In this document: positions 7,848-14,811 of the stretch, piece by piece | How the letters are laid out: the number at the start of each line of letters is the position of its first letter | Numbering within the stretch: position 1 is the stretch's first letter | DNA from: an uncultured Phycisphaerales bacterium | GTDB lineage: Bacteria > Planctomycetota > Phycisphaerae > Sedimentisphaerales > Anaerobacaceae | Direction of reading: 5' to 3' | NCBI GenBank assembly: GCA_937927975.1 | Contig: CALEZT010000288.1 | Coordinates: 1-39,658 of the forward strand | DNA: 39,658 nt | The notes under the pieces: model-generated | Told to the model about the DNA's origin: nothing | What the model saw: the letters and a program-made list of their open reading frames with translations, nothing else | Databases searched by the model: none | Made by a program: the position numbers and the translations under genes

Positions 7848-9353
7848 GTGACGACGGTGAAGGACGACAAGTCCACACGAGGCTGGGTCCACGATCGGAT
7901 CAAGCCCGAGCAGATAGAGAAGTATCTCGACCACGGTCGGGACTTCATCGACGAGCCCGCGATCGAGCGGGCTCTGTCCGCCAACCGGGGCTGTGACGCC
8001 CGGCGGGTCCGCGACATTCTGGCCAAGTCTCTCGCCATCGAGACGCTGACGCCGGATGAGACGGCCTGTCTGATCCACGTCACCGACCCGGACCTGCTGG
8101 CCGAAATGCGGCAGACCGCCGCCGCGGTCAAGAAGAAGGTCTACGACAATCGCATCGTGACCTTCGCGCCGCTGTACGTGAGCAATCTGTGCGTCAACGA
8201 CTGCGTGTATTGCGGTTTTCGAGGCAGCAACCACGCCGAGCACCGGCGGATCCTGTCCCAGGACGAGATCCGACGGGAGATCGAGGTGCTGGCCGGACAG
8301 ATCGGGCACAAGCGTCTGATCGTCGTGTTCGGCGAGCACCCGAAGTCCGGCGTGGACTACATGGCCGAGACGCTGCGGACCATCTACGACGTGAAGGTCA
8401 AGACGCGTCGCAGTTGGGGCCAGATCCGGCGCTGCAACGTCAATGCGGCGCCCCTGCAGATCGAAGAGCTTCGCGTCCTCAACGACGCGGGCATCGGCAC
8501 GTTCCAGGTCTTTCAGGAGACCTATCACCGGCCGACCTACGAGCGTCTGCACCCGTCTCGCACGATCAAGGGCGACTATCGCTGGCGCCTGTACGCCATG
8601 CACCGGGCGATGGAAGCCGGGATCGACGACGTCGGGATCGGGCCTTTATTCGGCCTGTACGACTGGAAGTTCGAGGTCATGGGCCTGCTGGCCCACGCGA
8701 TCGACCTGGAGAAGCAGTTCGGGATCGGACCCCATACGATTTCGTTCCCGAGGCTCGAGCCGGCGCACAACACGCCGTTCCTCGAGAATCTCCCGCACGC
8801 GGTCCGCGACGAGGACTTCAAGCGTCTGGTCACGGTGATCCGCCTGGCGGTCCCCTACACGGGCATGATTCTCACCGCCCGCGAGGACGCTCAGCTTCGG
8901 CGGGAGATCCTGCCCCTGGGCTGCACGCAGACGGATGCCTCCAGCCGGATCGGGATCGGCAGCTACGCCGACCGGCCCGACGGCAGCCAGGTGGGCGATC
9001 GCCAGCAGTTCATTCTGGGCGACACCCGCTCGCTGGACGATGTGATTCGAGAACTGGCCGAGGCCGGTTCGATCGTGTCGTTCTGCACGGCCGGCTATCG
9101 CTGCGGTCGCACGGGGGACAAGATCATGGGCCTGCTCCGCAGCGGCAAGGAAGGCCGGTTCTGCAAGCTCAACGCCGTCATCACGTACCGGGAGTGGCTG
9201 GACGATTTCGCCAGCCCCGAGACCGCCGCCGCAGGCGAAAAGGTGATCGCCCAGGAGATCGAGCAGGTCAGGCAGCAACAGCCGGAGGTCTTCGAAGCCT
9301 TCATGGACTTCTACGAAAAGACCCGTGCCGGCAGTCGGGACCTATATTTCTAG
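7848..9353 (+). CDS. hydG: [FeFe] hydrogenase H-cluster maturase HydG (radical SAM tyrosine lyase)
   Basis: HydG cleaves tyrosine to supply CO and CN ligands on iron for the H-cluster. The radical-SAM motif CVNDCVYC (Cys115, 119, 122) is intact, and the barrel shows RRCNVNAAPL, FQVFQETYH and GIGPLFGLYDW, typical of HydG. The C-terminal auxiliary-cluster motif, normally CX2CX22C, reads C413-T-A-G416, then X22 to Cys439; the middle Cys is Gly, and a new Cys419 appears in YRCGRTG. Start: GTG 7848 is preferred, since AAGGGGG lies 8 nt upstream; GTG 7839 would add three residues but sits inside that ribosome site. It follows hydA by 13 nt. Confidence 0.93.
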   Translation: MTTVKDDKSTRGWVHDRIKPEQIEKYLDHGRDFIDEPAIERALSANRGCDARRVRDILAKSLAIETLTPDETACLIHVTDPDLLAEMRQTAAAVKKKVYDNRIVTFAPLYVSNLCVNDCVYCGFRGSNHAEHRRILSQDEIRREIEVLAGQIGHKRLIVVFGEHPKSGVDYMAETLRTIYDVKVKTRRSWGQIRRCNVNAAPLQIEELRVLNDAGIGTFQVFQETYHRPTYERLHPSRTIKGDYRWRLYAMHRAMEAGIDDVGIGPLFGLYDWKFEVMGLLAHAIDLEKQFGIGPHTISFPRLEPAHNTPFLENLPHAVRDEDFKRLVTVIRLAVPYTGMILTAREDAQLRREILPLGCTQTDASSRIGIGSYADRPDGSQVGDRQQFILGDTRSLDDVIRELAEAGSIVSFCTAGYRCGRTGDKIMGLLRSGKEGRFCKLNAVITYREWLDDFASPETAAAGEKVIAQEIEQVRQQQPEVFEAFMDFYEKTRAGSRDLYF

Positions 9354-9409
9354 ATTCGACGATTGCGGGATTCCGCAGTCTTACTGAGAAAGGAACCAGG
9401 ACTGAACAC

Positions 9410-9940
9410 ATGGCAAAGACTCTGACGAAAGAACGGGCCACGCCCGCGACGCACGAGGAGAAGCTGGCGGAGCTCAGGGAGCACATGGCCGAGCTTCAGA
9501 AACAGGAGAACCCTCACTCGCAACTGATCTCGATCCTGCACAAGGCCCAGGGGCTGTATGGGTACCTGCCCAACAACGTGATGGACGAGATCGCGCTGAC
9601 GATGGGCATCCCGACCGCCCACATCTGGGGCGTTGCGACCTTCTATCACTACTTCAAGCTGACCCCTCCGGGACGGTACGAGATCGCGCTGTGCCTGGGC
9701 ACCGCCTGCTACGTCAAGGGCGCCGCCCAGATCCTGCAGGTCATCAAGGACGAACTCAAGATCGACGTCGGCGGCGTCACCGAGGACGGCGTGTTCAGCC
9801 TCGCTCCGGCCCGGTGCCTCGGCGCCTGCGGCCTGGCGCCGGTGGCGATGATCGGGGAGAAGATCCACGGCGAACTGACCCCCAAGAAGATCGTCCAGAT
9901 CCTCAAGGACTACCGCAAGCAGGCGGAGAAGGACAAGTAG
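9410..9940 (+). CDS. hydC: [FeFe] hydrogenase subunit HydC (NuoE-like)
   Basis: The small [2Fe-2S] subunit (176 aa) that relays electrons in the HydABC complex. After a charged N-terminal helix it has the NuoE helical part (ILHKAQGLYGYLP...VATFYHYF) and the thioredoxin-like fold with all four ligands: Cys95 and Cys100 (LCLGTAC), Cys136 and Cys140 (RCLGAC). ATG 9410 has AGGA 8 nt upstream and a stronger AAAGGA further out. Placing hydC between the two maturase genes hydG and hydE is unusual compared with the common hydC-B-A order, but suggests all are made together. Its stop overlaps the hydE start by one base. Confidence 0.95.
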   Translation: MAKTLTKERATPATHEEKLAELREHMAELQKQENPHSQLISILHKAQGLYGYLPNNVMDEIALTMGIPTAHIWGVATFYHYFKLTPPGRYEIALCLGTACYVKGAAQILQVIKDELKIDVGGVTEDGVFSLAPARCLGACGLAPVAMIGEKIHGELTPKKIVQILKDYRKQAEKDK

Positions 9941-11067
9941 TGGCCGACCGCGGCATAGAGACGGTCCTGGAGAGAATCGCCTCCGCTCCGACGCCGGATC
10001 GGGCGGACCTGACTCGCATTCTGCGCATCGTGGACCCCGTCGAGATGGCTTCGCTGACGGGGTTCGCCGATGCGGTGCGGCGTCGGTCCGTCGGGGATGG
10101 CGTCCTGCTGCGCGGCATCGTCGAGTTCTCCAACGTCTGCCGCAACACGTGCCGGTACTGTGGTTTGAACCGTCGCAACACCCGTCTGTCCAGGTACCGG
10201 CTGACCCGCGGCCAGATTCTCGAAGCCGTCCGAAATATTTGTGCGGCCGGGATAAAAACCGTTGTGCTCCAGAGCGGCGAAGAGGATAATCTCGACGCGG
10301 TTTGGTTGAGAGAGGTCATCAGTGACATACGATCGTCTCTTGACGCGGCCATCACGCTCTGTGTCGGCGAGCGAAGCCGCGAGGAGTATCAGATGTGGAA
10401 ACAGGCGGGGGCCGACCGGTATCTGCTCAAGATCGAGACCTCCGATCCCGGCCTGTACGAAAGTCTTCATCCCGGCATGAGCTTCCGCACCAGGACAACG
10501 TGTCTGGAGGACCTGGCCGCTCTGGGGTACCAGGTCGGCAGCGGCAACCTCGTCGGCCTCAAGGGCCAGACGGTCGAGAGCCTGGCGGGCGATCTGGAGT
10601 TCTTCAAACGAGGCCGCTTCGACATGATCAGCGTCAGTCCGTTCATCCCCCATTCCCAGACGTCTCTGGCCGACGAGCCGGCGGGCGATCTGGAGATGAC
10701 CGTGAAGATGATCGCCCTGACGCGAATCCTCTGTCCCAACGCCCACATCCCGGCCAGCACCGCGATCGGCTCGCTGCACGGCCGGGACGAGCGACCCCGG
10801 GCCCTGGCCGCCGGGGCCAATGTCATTATGCCGAATTTCACGCCCGGCGACGTTCGCCGGCTCTACGATATTTACCCCGGAAAGGCCGGTTGCGACCTGA
10901 CCCCCCAGAGGAGCGTGGCCGCCGTCGAGAAGATGGTGACCGCCCTGGGCCGTCGGGTGGACTATGGTCGAGGGGATGCGCTGCGATTGACCAAGGTTGT
11001 CCCAGGCGAGAGCTCGCCATGGGAGGCCTCTTGCGATGCCGGTCTGACGAAAGCGCTGTACAATTAG
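9940..11067 (+). CDS. hydE: [FeFe] hydrogenase H-cluster maturase HydE (radical SAM)
   Basis: HydE (375 aa) is the second radical-SAM maturase and helps build the bridging dithiolate part of the di-iron site. The SAM cluster motif CRNTCRYCGLNRRN (Cys67, 71, 74) is canonical, followed by VVLQSGEE and the SPFIPHSQTSL segment seen in HydE/BioB-type barrels, ending in a conserved region ANVIMPNFTP. The start is GTG 9940, which shares its G with the hydC stop TAG, and GGAGAAGGA lies just upstream, giving tight translational coupling. HydF, the GTPase scaffold needed with HydE and HydG, is not in the window. Confidence 0.95.
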   Translation: MADRGIETVLERIASAPTPDRADLTRILRIVDPVEMASLTGFADAVRRRSVGDGVLLRGIVEFSNVCRNTCRYCGLNRRNTRLSRYRLTRGQILEAVRNICAAGIKTVVLQSGEEDNLDAVWLREVISDIRSSLDAAITLCVGERSREEYQMWKQAGADRYLLKIETSDPGLYESLHPGMSFRTRTTCLEDLAALGYQVGSGNLVGLKGQTVESLAGDLEFFKRGRFDMISVSPFIPHSQTSLADEPAGDLEMTVKMIALTRILCPNAHIPASTAIGSLHGRDERPRALAAGANVIMPNFTPGDVRRLYDIYPGKAGCDLTPQRSVAAVEKMVTALGRRVDYGRGDALRLTKVVPGESSPWEASCDAGLTKALYN

Positions 11068-11100
11068 TAGTGTGCACGCGAACTCAAGGAGAAGCAAACG

Positions 11101-11487
11101 ATGTCGAAAAAAGTGCTGATGATTGATGATGACCCCGAATTCGTCGATGCGATCTCGAACCTGCTGGACGCCAAGGGCTACGAGGTCCACACCGCCAACA
11201 ACGGCAAGGACGGCGTGGCCAAGGCCAAGGCCGAGAACCCGGACCTCATCCTGCTCGATGTGATGATGACCACGAAAAACGAGGGGTTCAACGTCGCCCG
11301 CGAGCTGCACGAGGACCAGAATCTGGCCGAAACCCCGATCATCATCATGACCGGGATTCGTCGGGAGATGAACCTTCCGTTCGGGTTCGAGCCGGACGAG
11401 ACCTGGCTGCCGGTCAAGAAGGTGCTGGAGAAGCCGGTCAAGCCGGAAGTGCTGCTCTCGGCGGTCTCCGAAAACATCCGCAAGTGA
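11101..11487 (+). CDS. Single-domain response regulator (receiver only)
   Basis: A 128-aa stand-alone REC domain with the acidic pair Asp9-Asp10, the phosphoacceptor Asp53 (LLDVMM), the Thr of the IIIMTG strand and Lys in LEKPVKP. There is no output domain, so it would act by protein contact or phosphotransfer. Between helix 4 and strand 5 it has a longer insertion (REMNLPFGFEPDETWLPVKK). AAGGAGAAGC precedes the ATG. It is the last gene of the rex-hyd train and the obvious candidate partner of the kinase at 1724, though that pairing is inferred from position only. Confidence 0.9.
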   Translation: MSKKVLMIDDDPEFVDAISNLLDAKGYEVHTANNGKDGVAKAKAENPDLILLDVMMTTKNEGFNVARELHEDQNLAETPIIIMTGIRREMNLPFGFEPDETWLPVKKVLEKPVKPEVLLSAVSENIRK

Positions 11488-11502
11488 TCTGTGCCTGGAA
11501 CC

Positions 11503-11542
11503 GGGCGAGGCGGCAACTCCGAGTCATGAGACCGCCTCGCCC
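11503..11542 (+). terminator. Strong hairpin after the hyd gene train
   Basis: GGGCGAGGCGG (11503-11513) and CCGCCTCGCCC (11532-11542) form a perfect 11-bp GC-rich stem with an 18-nt loop, starting 15 nt after the response regulator stop. There is no T-tract, so it may act as a Rho-dependent or RNA-stabilising 3' end. Confidence 0.6.
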
Positions 11543-11562
11543 GATCCCGATCGCCGGGGGCG

Positions 11563-11760
11563 TCAGCGCAAGAGGGAACCCGAAGGCGTCGCCGCCTGTC
11601 CTCCGGGGGACGCGGCGATGTGCGGATGTCGCGTTGTGAATCGTCCCTTCGGGCGGCAGGAGGCGACGCCCTTGGCCAGCGAATGCAGAACACCGGCCAC
11701 GCGGATCAGCAGGTAGCAGGCTCCCGCCCCGCAGAGCAGAACTCTCAGCACGTCCAGCAT
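11563..11760 (-). CDS. Possible small membrane protein (65 aa)
   Basis: A short open frame beginning MLDVLRVLLCGAGACYLLIRV, which would form one N-terminal membrane helix, followed by a basic tail of about 40 residues. The ATG at 11760 has AGAGGA seven nt upstream; an ATG two codons earlier overlaps that site. I do not recognise a family. It lies in the 535-bp gap between the hyd genes and the PhoB-like gene and reads against both. It could equally be a chance frame in GC-rich DNA. Confidence 0.3.
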   Translation of the reverse strand: MLDVLRVLLCGAGACYLLIRVAGVLHSLAKGVASCRPKGRFTTRHPHIAASPGGQAATPSGSLLR

Positions 11761-11868
11761 TTCCATTCCTCTCAAACCGCAATATGGTTTCTGCTGCATC
11801 GCCCCCAGGCGCAGCCGAGGGGTGAAGCAGCATCGTACGCATTCGTCTGCTGTAAAGTACCCCGCCCG

Positions 11869-11939
11869 CGTTAGAAGCCGGTTAATAGGGCGTTAGAATT
11901 CCGCTAATCGTCGCCAATCCGCGCATGGCTCTGTATAAT
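11869..11939 (+). promoter_or_regulatory. Four tandem 11-bp units plus -10: candidate PhoB/OmpR-type activator site
   Basis: Four consecutive 11-nt units occupy 11869-11912: CGTTAGAAGCC, GGTTAATAGGG, CGTTAGAATTC and CGCTAATCGTC, all with a (G/C)G(T/C)TA core in register. A TATAAT follows at 11934-11939 with no good -35; the last unit sits at the -35 position. Direct repeats with 11-bp phasing replacing the -35 box are the hallmark of PhoB/OmpR-family activated promoters. The regulated gene would be the PhoB-like regulator at 12023, implying autoregulation. Confidence 0.65.
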
Positions 11940-12022
11940 AGGCTGCGAGATCGAGTCCGAGGCCGACGCCGGGCCGCTGTCTGAGACCGCGCGTTTGTCC
12001 GGGTCCTGGTAAGGAGCTGTTG

Positions 12023-12706
12023 ATGTCGAAGGCCAGCATTCTTGTCGTCGACGACGAAGACGACATTCGAGAGCTTGTGCAATTGAATCTGGATCGGGAG
12101 GGATACCGGGTCCTGACCTGCGAAACGGGCGAGCAGGCTCTGGCGGTGGCCCGGTCCAAGACGCCGGACCTGATCGTGCTGGACTTGATGCTGCCCGGCA
12201 TCGACGGCCTGGAGGTCTGCAAACGGCTCAAAGCCGACCCGGGCCTCGGGCAGATCCCGGTGGTCATGCTCACCGCCAAGGGCGAGGAGTCCGACATCGT
12301 CGCAGGGCTCGAACTGGGGGCCGACGACTACATCACCAAGCCGTTCAGCGGCAAGGTGCTGGTTGCCCGCGTGCGACGGCTCCTGCGAAAGGTCTCCGAG
12401 ACCTCCGATGAAAAGGGGCTCGTGAAGGTCCACGACCTGGTCATCGATCCCGGCCGGCACGAAGTCACTCTGGGCGGCAAGCCCGTCGTCCTGACCCTGA
12501 CGGAGTTCAACATTCTCCACACGCTGGCCCGCCGGCCAGGCCAGGTGTTCACCCGTTACCAGATCGTGGATTCCATCCACGGCGACGACTATCTCGTCAC
12601 CGACCGCGCGGTGGACGTCCAGATCGTGGCTCTGCGTCGAAAGCTCGGCGCGTGCGGCAAACTCATCGAGACCGTTCGCGGCGTCGGTTACCGATTCAAG
12701 GACTGA
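12023..12706 (+). CDS. PhoB-like (OmpR-family) response regulator
   Basis: A 227-aa two-domain regulator. The receiver has Asp10/Asp11 and phosphoacceptor Asp54 (IVLDLMLPG), the switch Thr in VVMLTAKG and Lys in DYITKPFS. The C-terminal winged helix (about 125-225) shows LTEFNILHTLARRPGQVFTRYQIVD and the recognition/wing part VDVQIVALRRKLG...TVRGVGYRFKD, typical of PhoB/PhoP. AAGGAG lies 6 nt before ATG 12023 (an in-frame TTG at 12020 is rejected). The kinase gene starts 6 nt after its stop, so they form an operon. Control of phosphate genes is inferred from similarity only; no pst or phoU gene is in the window. Confidence 0.92.
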   Translation: MSKASILVVDDEDDIRELVQLNLDREGYRVLTCETGEQALAVARSKTPDLIVLDLMLPGIDGLEVCKRLKADPGLGQIPVVMLTAKGEESDIVAGLELGADDYITKPFSGKVLVARVRRLLRKVSETSDEKGLVKVHDLVIDPGRHEVTLGGKPVVLTLTEFNILHTLARRPGQVFTRYQIVDSIHGDDYLVTDRAVDVQIVALRRKLGACGKLIETVRGVGYRFKD

Positions 12707-12712
12707 AGACCC

Positions 12713-14488
12713 ATGTTTCGATCCCGTCTGATTTGGCAGGTGTACCCGTTGTTCCTGGCGGTCACGCTGGTGGCCGTCGTGGCCGTGACCGTCTATTTCT
12801 CGCATGCGTTTCGCGTGTTCTATCGGAGCGAGGCCAGGGCCGAGCTGCGGGCGCTGGCGGTCGTGGCGGCGCCGCAGATCGTTCGGATGCTCGACGGCGA
12901 TCCTTCCCAGATCGACGGGCTGTGCAAGCGGTTCGGCCAGGCGACGCATGACCGCCTGCGGTTCACCGTCATCACCTCCGCGGGCCGCGTGCTGGGCGAC
13001 TCCCATGAAGAGCTCTCCAACATCAAGGACCACTCCGATCGGCCGGAGATCCAGGCGGCGTTCCGCACCGGTTACGGAGAAGTGGTGCGTCCGAGCCCGA
13101 CCTTGGGACGGGAGATGCTCTACGTGGCCGTCCCGGTGGAAGAGAGTGCCGCGCCCCGCGCGGTCGTTCGCCTGGCGATCTCCGCCAACGCCATGGACCT
13201 CGTGGTCAAGGACATGCGGTCCCACGTCTTGTGGGCGGGCCTGGTCATCGTCGTGTGCGTGGCGATGCTGAGCCTGCTGGTGTCGCGCAGCATCAGCCAG
13301 CCGATCGTGAGCATGCGGCGCGTCGCGCAGTCCTTCGCGAGAGGCCAGTTCAACGTCCGAGCGCCGGCCGCCGCGGCGACCGAACTGGACGATCTGGCCA
13401 AGGCCCTCAACGAAATGGCCGCCCAGCTCAGCGATCGGATCGTCACCATCACCCGGCAGCGCAACGAGCTCGACACGGTCCTTTCCAGCATGATCGAGGG
13501 GGTCTTCGCGGTCGACGCGGACGCGCGGATCGTCAGCATCAACCGGGCGGCCGCCCAGTTGCTCAGCATCGACCCGGCCAAAGCCCAGGGCCGCGCCGTC
13601 GAGGAGGTGGTCCGCAACCTGGGGCTCCAGGAGTTCGTCCGTCAGACGCTCGCCAGCGACAAGCCGACGGAGGACGACGTCTCGTTCTCCGCCGACGGCG
13701 AGCGGTTCTTCCACGTCCAAGGCGCCCGGCTGGTCGATCCGCGCGGCGAACGGGCCGGCGCGGTGATCGTGCTCAGCGACATGACTCGAATCCGACGCCT
13801 GGAGAGCCTGCGCCGCGACTTCGTGGCCAATGTTTCGCACGAGCTTAAGACGCCGGTGACGTCGATCCAGGGCTTCACGGAGGCCCTGCAGGAAGGGGGG
13901 CTCGCCGATCCCGAGCAGACCAAGCGGTACGTGAGCATCATCAGCAAGCACGCTCAGCGGCTCAACGCCATCATCGACGACCTGCTGAGCCTGTCCCGAC
14001 TCGAGGAGAGCGCCGAGCGCCGGGCGATCTCCTTCGAGCATCATTCGCTCAAGGAGGTCGTGAAAGCCGCCATCGAGCTGGCCGCGGTCAAGGCCGAGCA
14101 GAAGCAGATCGCGGTCTCGCTGGTCTGCCCCGACGAGGTCCAGGCGAAGATCAACGCGCCGCTCCTGGAGCAGGCGATCGTCAACCTCATCGACAACGCG
14201 GTCAAGTACAGCGAGCCGGGGTCGTCGGTGGAGGTCCGCGTCGAGTCGCGGGAAAGCCAGACCGCGATCCACATCAAGGATGCGGGCTGCGGCATCCCCG
14301 CCTCGCACCTCTCGCGGATCTTCGAGCGGTTCTACGTGGTGGACAAGAGCCGCAGCCGCAAGCTCGGCGGCACCGGTCTGGGACTGGCCATCGTCAAGCA
14401 CATCGCCCAGGTCCACGACGGACAGGTGACGGTCGAGAGCACGCCCGGCAAAGGTAGCGTCTTCACCCTGTATCTTCCCGCCGAGTGA
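12713..14488 (+). CDS. PhoR-like sensor histidine kinase (HAMP-PAS-HisKA-HATPase)
   Basis: A 591-aa membrane kinase. TM1 is about residues 8-30, an extracytoplasmic sensor follows (about 31-165), TM2 is about 168-190, then HAMP, a PAS domain (about 255-360, opening LDTVLSSMIEGVFAVD), the H-box FVANVSHELKTPVTSIQGF with His376, and HATPase_c with N-box NLIDNAVKYS, G1 DAGCGIP and G2 GGTGLGLAIVKH, all intact. It is the partner of the PhoB-like regulator just upstream. The PAS-plus-HAMP architecture and the HisKA sequence match the PhoR group, although a large periplasmic sensor is more than the short one of E. coli PhoR and resembles the Gram-positive PhoR type. Confidence 0.92.
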   Translation: MFRSRLIWQVYPLFLAVTLVAVVAVTVYFSHAFRVFYRSEARAELRALAVVAAPQIVRMLDGDPSQIDGLCKRFGQATHDRLRFTVITSAGRVLGDSHEELSNIKDHSDRPEIQAAFRTGYGEVVRPSPTLGREMLYVAVPVEESAAPRAVVRLAISANAMDLVVKDMRSHVLWAGLVIVVCVAMLSLLVSRSISQPIVSMRRVAQSFARGQFNVRAPAAAATELDDLAKALNEMAAQLSDRIVTITRQRNELDTVLSSMIEGVFAVDADARIVSINRAAAQLLSIDPAKAQGRAVEEVVRNLGLQEFVRQTLASDKPTEDDVSFSADGERFFHVQGARLVDPRGERAGAVIVLSDMTRIRRLESLRRDFVANVSHELKTPVTSIQGFTEALQEGGLADPEQTKRYVSIISKHAQRLNAIIDDLLSLSRLEESAERRAISFEHHSLKEVVKAAIELAAVKAEQKQIAVSLVCPDEVQAKINAPLLEQAIVNLIDNAVKYSEPGSSVEVRVESRESQTAIHIKDAGCGIPASHLSRIFERFYVVDKSRSRKLGGTGLGLAIVKHIAQVHDGQVTVESTPGKGSVFTLYLPAE

Positions 14489-14647
14489 CGCGGCGTCTTC
14501 GGTTCTTCGCCTGGTCCAACCGAGATTTAGCGCATCGCTGATCCTGTCGTAACAGGGATCGGGTATTTGATGTCCGCGTGCCGTCGGCAACAGGCCCCAG
14601 TTCAGGGGCGCAGCGACCGTATTCGCCGGCCCATCCGGGTTTTTCGC

Positions 14648-14677
14648 TTGTTGTCCCAGGGGGGCTGGAGCTACAAT
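14648..14677 (+). promoter_or_regulatory. Weak promoter candidate for the secreted F5/8C protein
   Basis: TTGTTG (14648-14653) and TACAAT (14672-14677) are spaced by 18 nt, about 130 nt upstream of the start. The 323-nt gap 14489-14811 otherwise holds an imperfect hairpin (GATCCTGT...ACAGGGATC, about 14541-14561) and no gene I can support. Confidence 0.3.
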
Positions 14678-14811
14678 GGAACCCGGCCCCACTGGGGCGC
14701 TTTCGCAGACCGAGGGATGATTGCGCCGCGGGTATCCGGCGTATGCCGATCCTGATTGTCGATGGATGTGATCGTCTGTCATCATGGTTTGTGCGGAGAA
14801 AGGAGAAAGGC

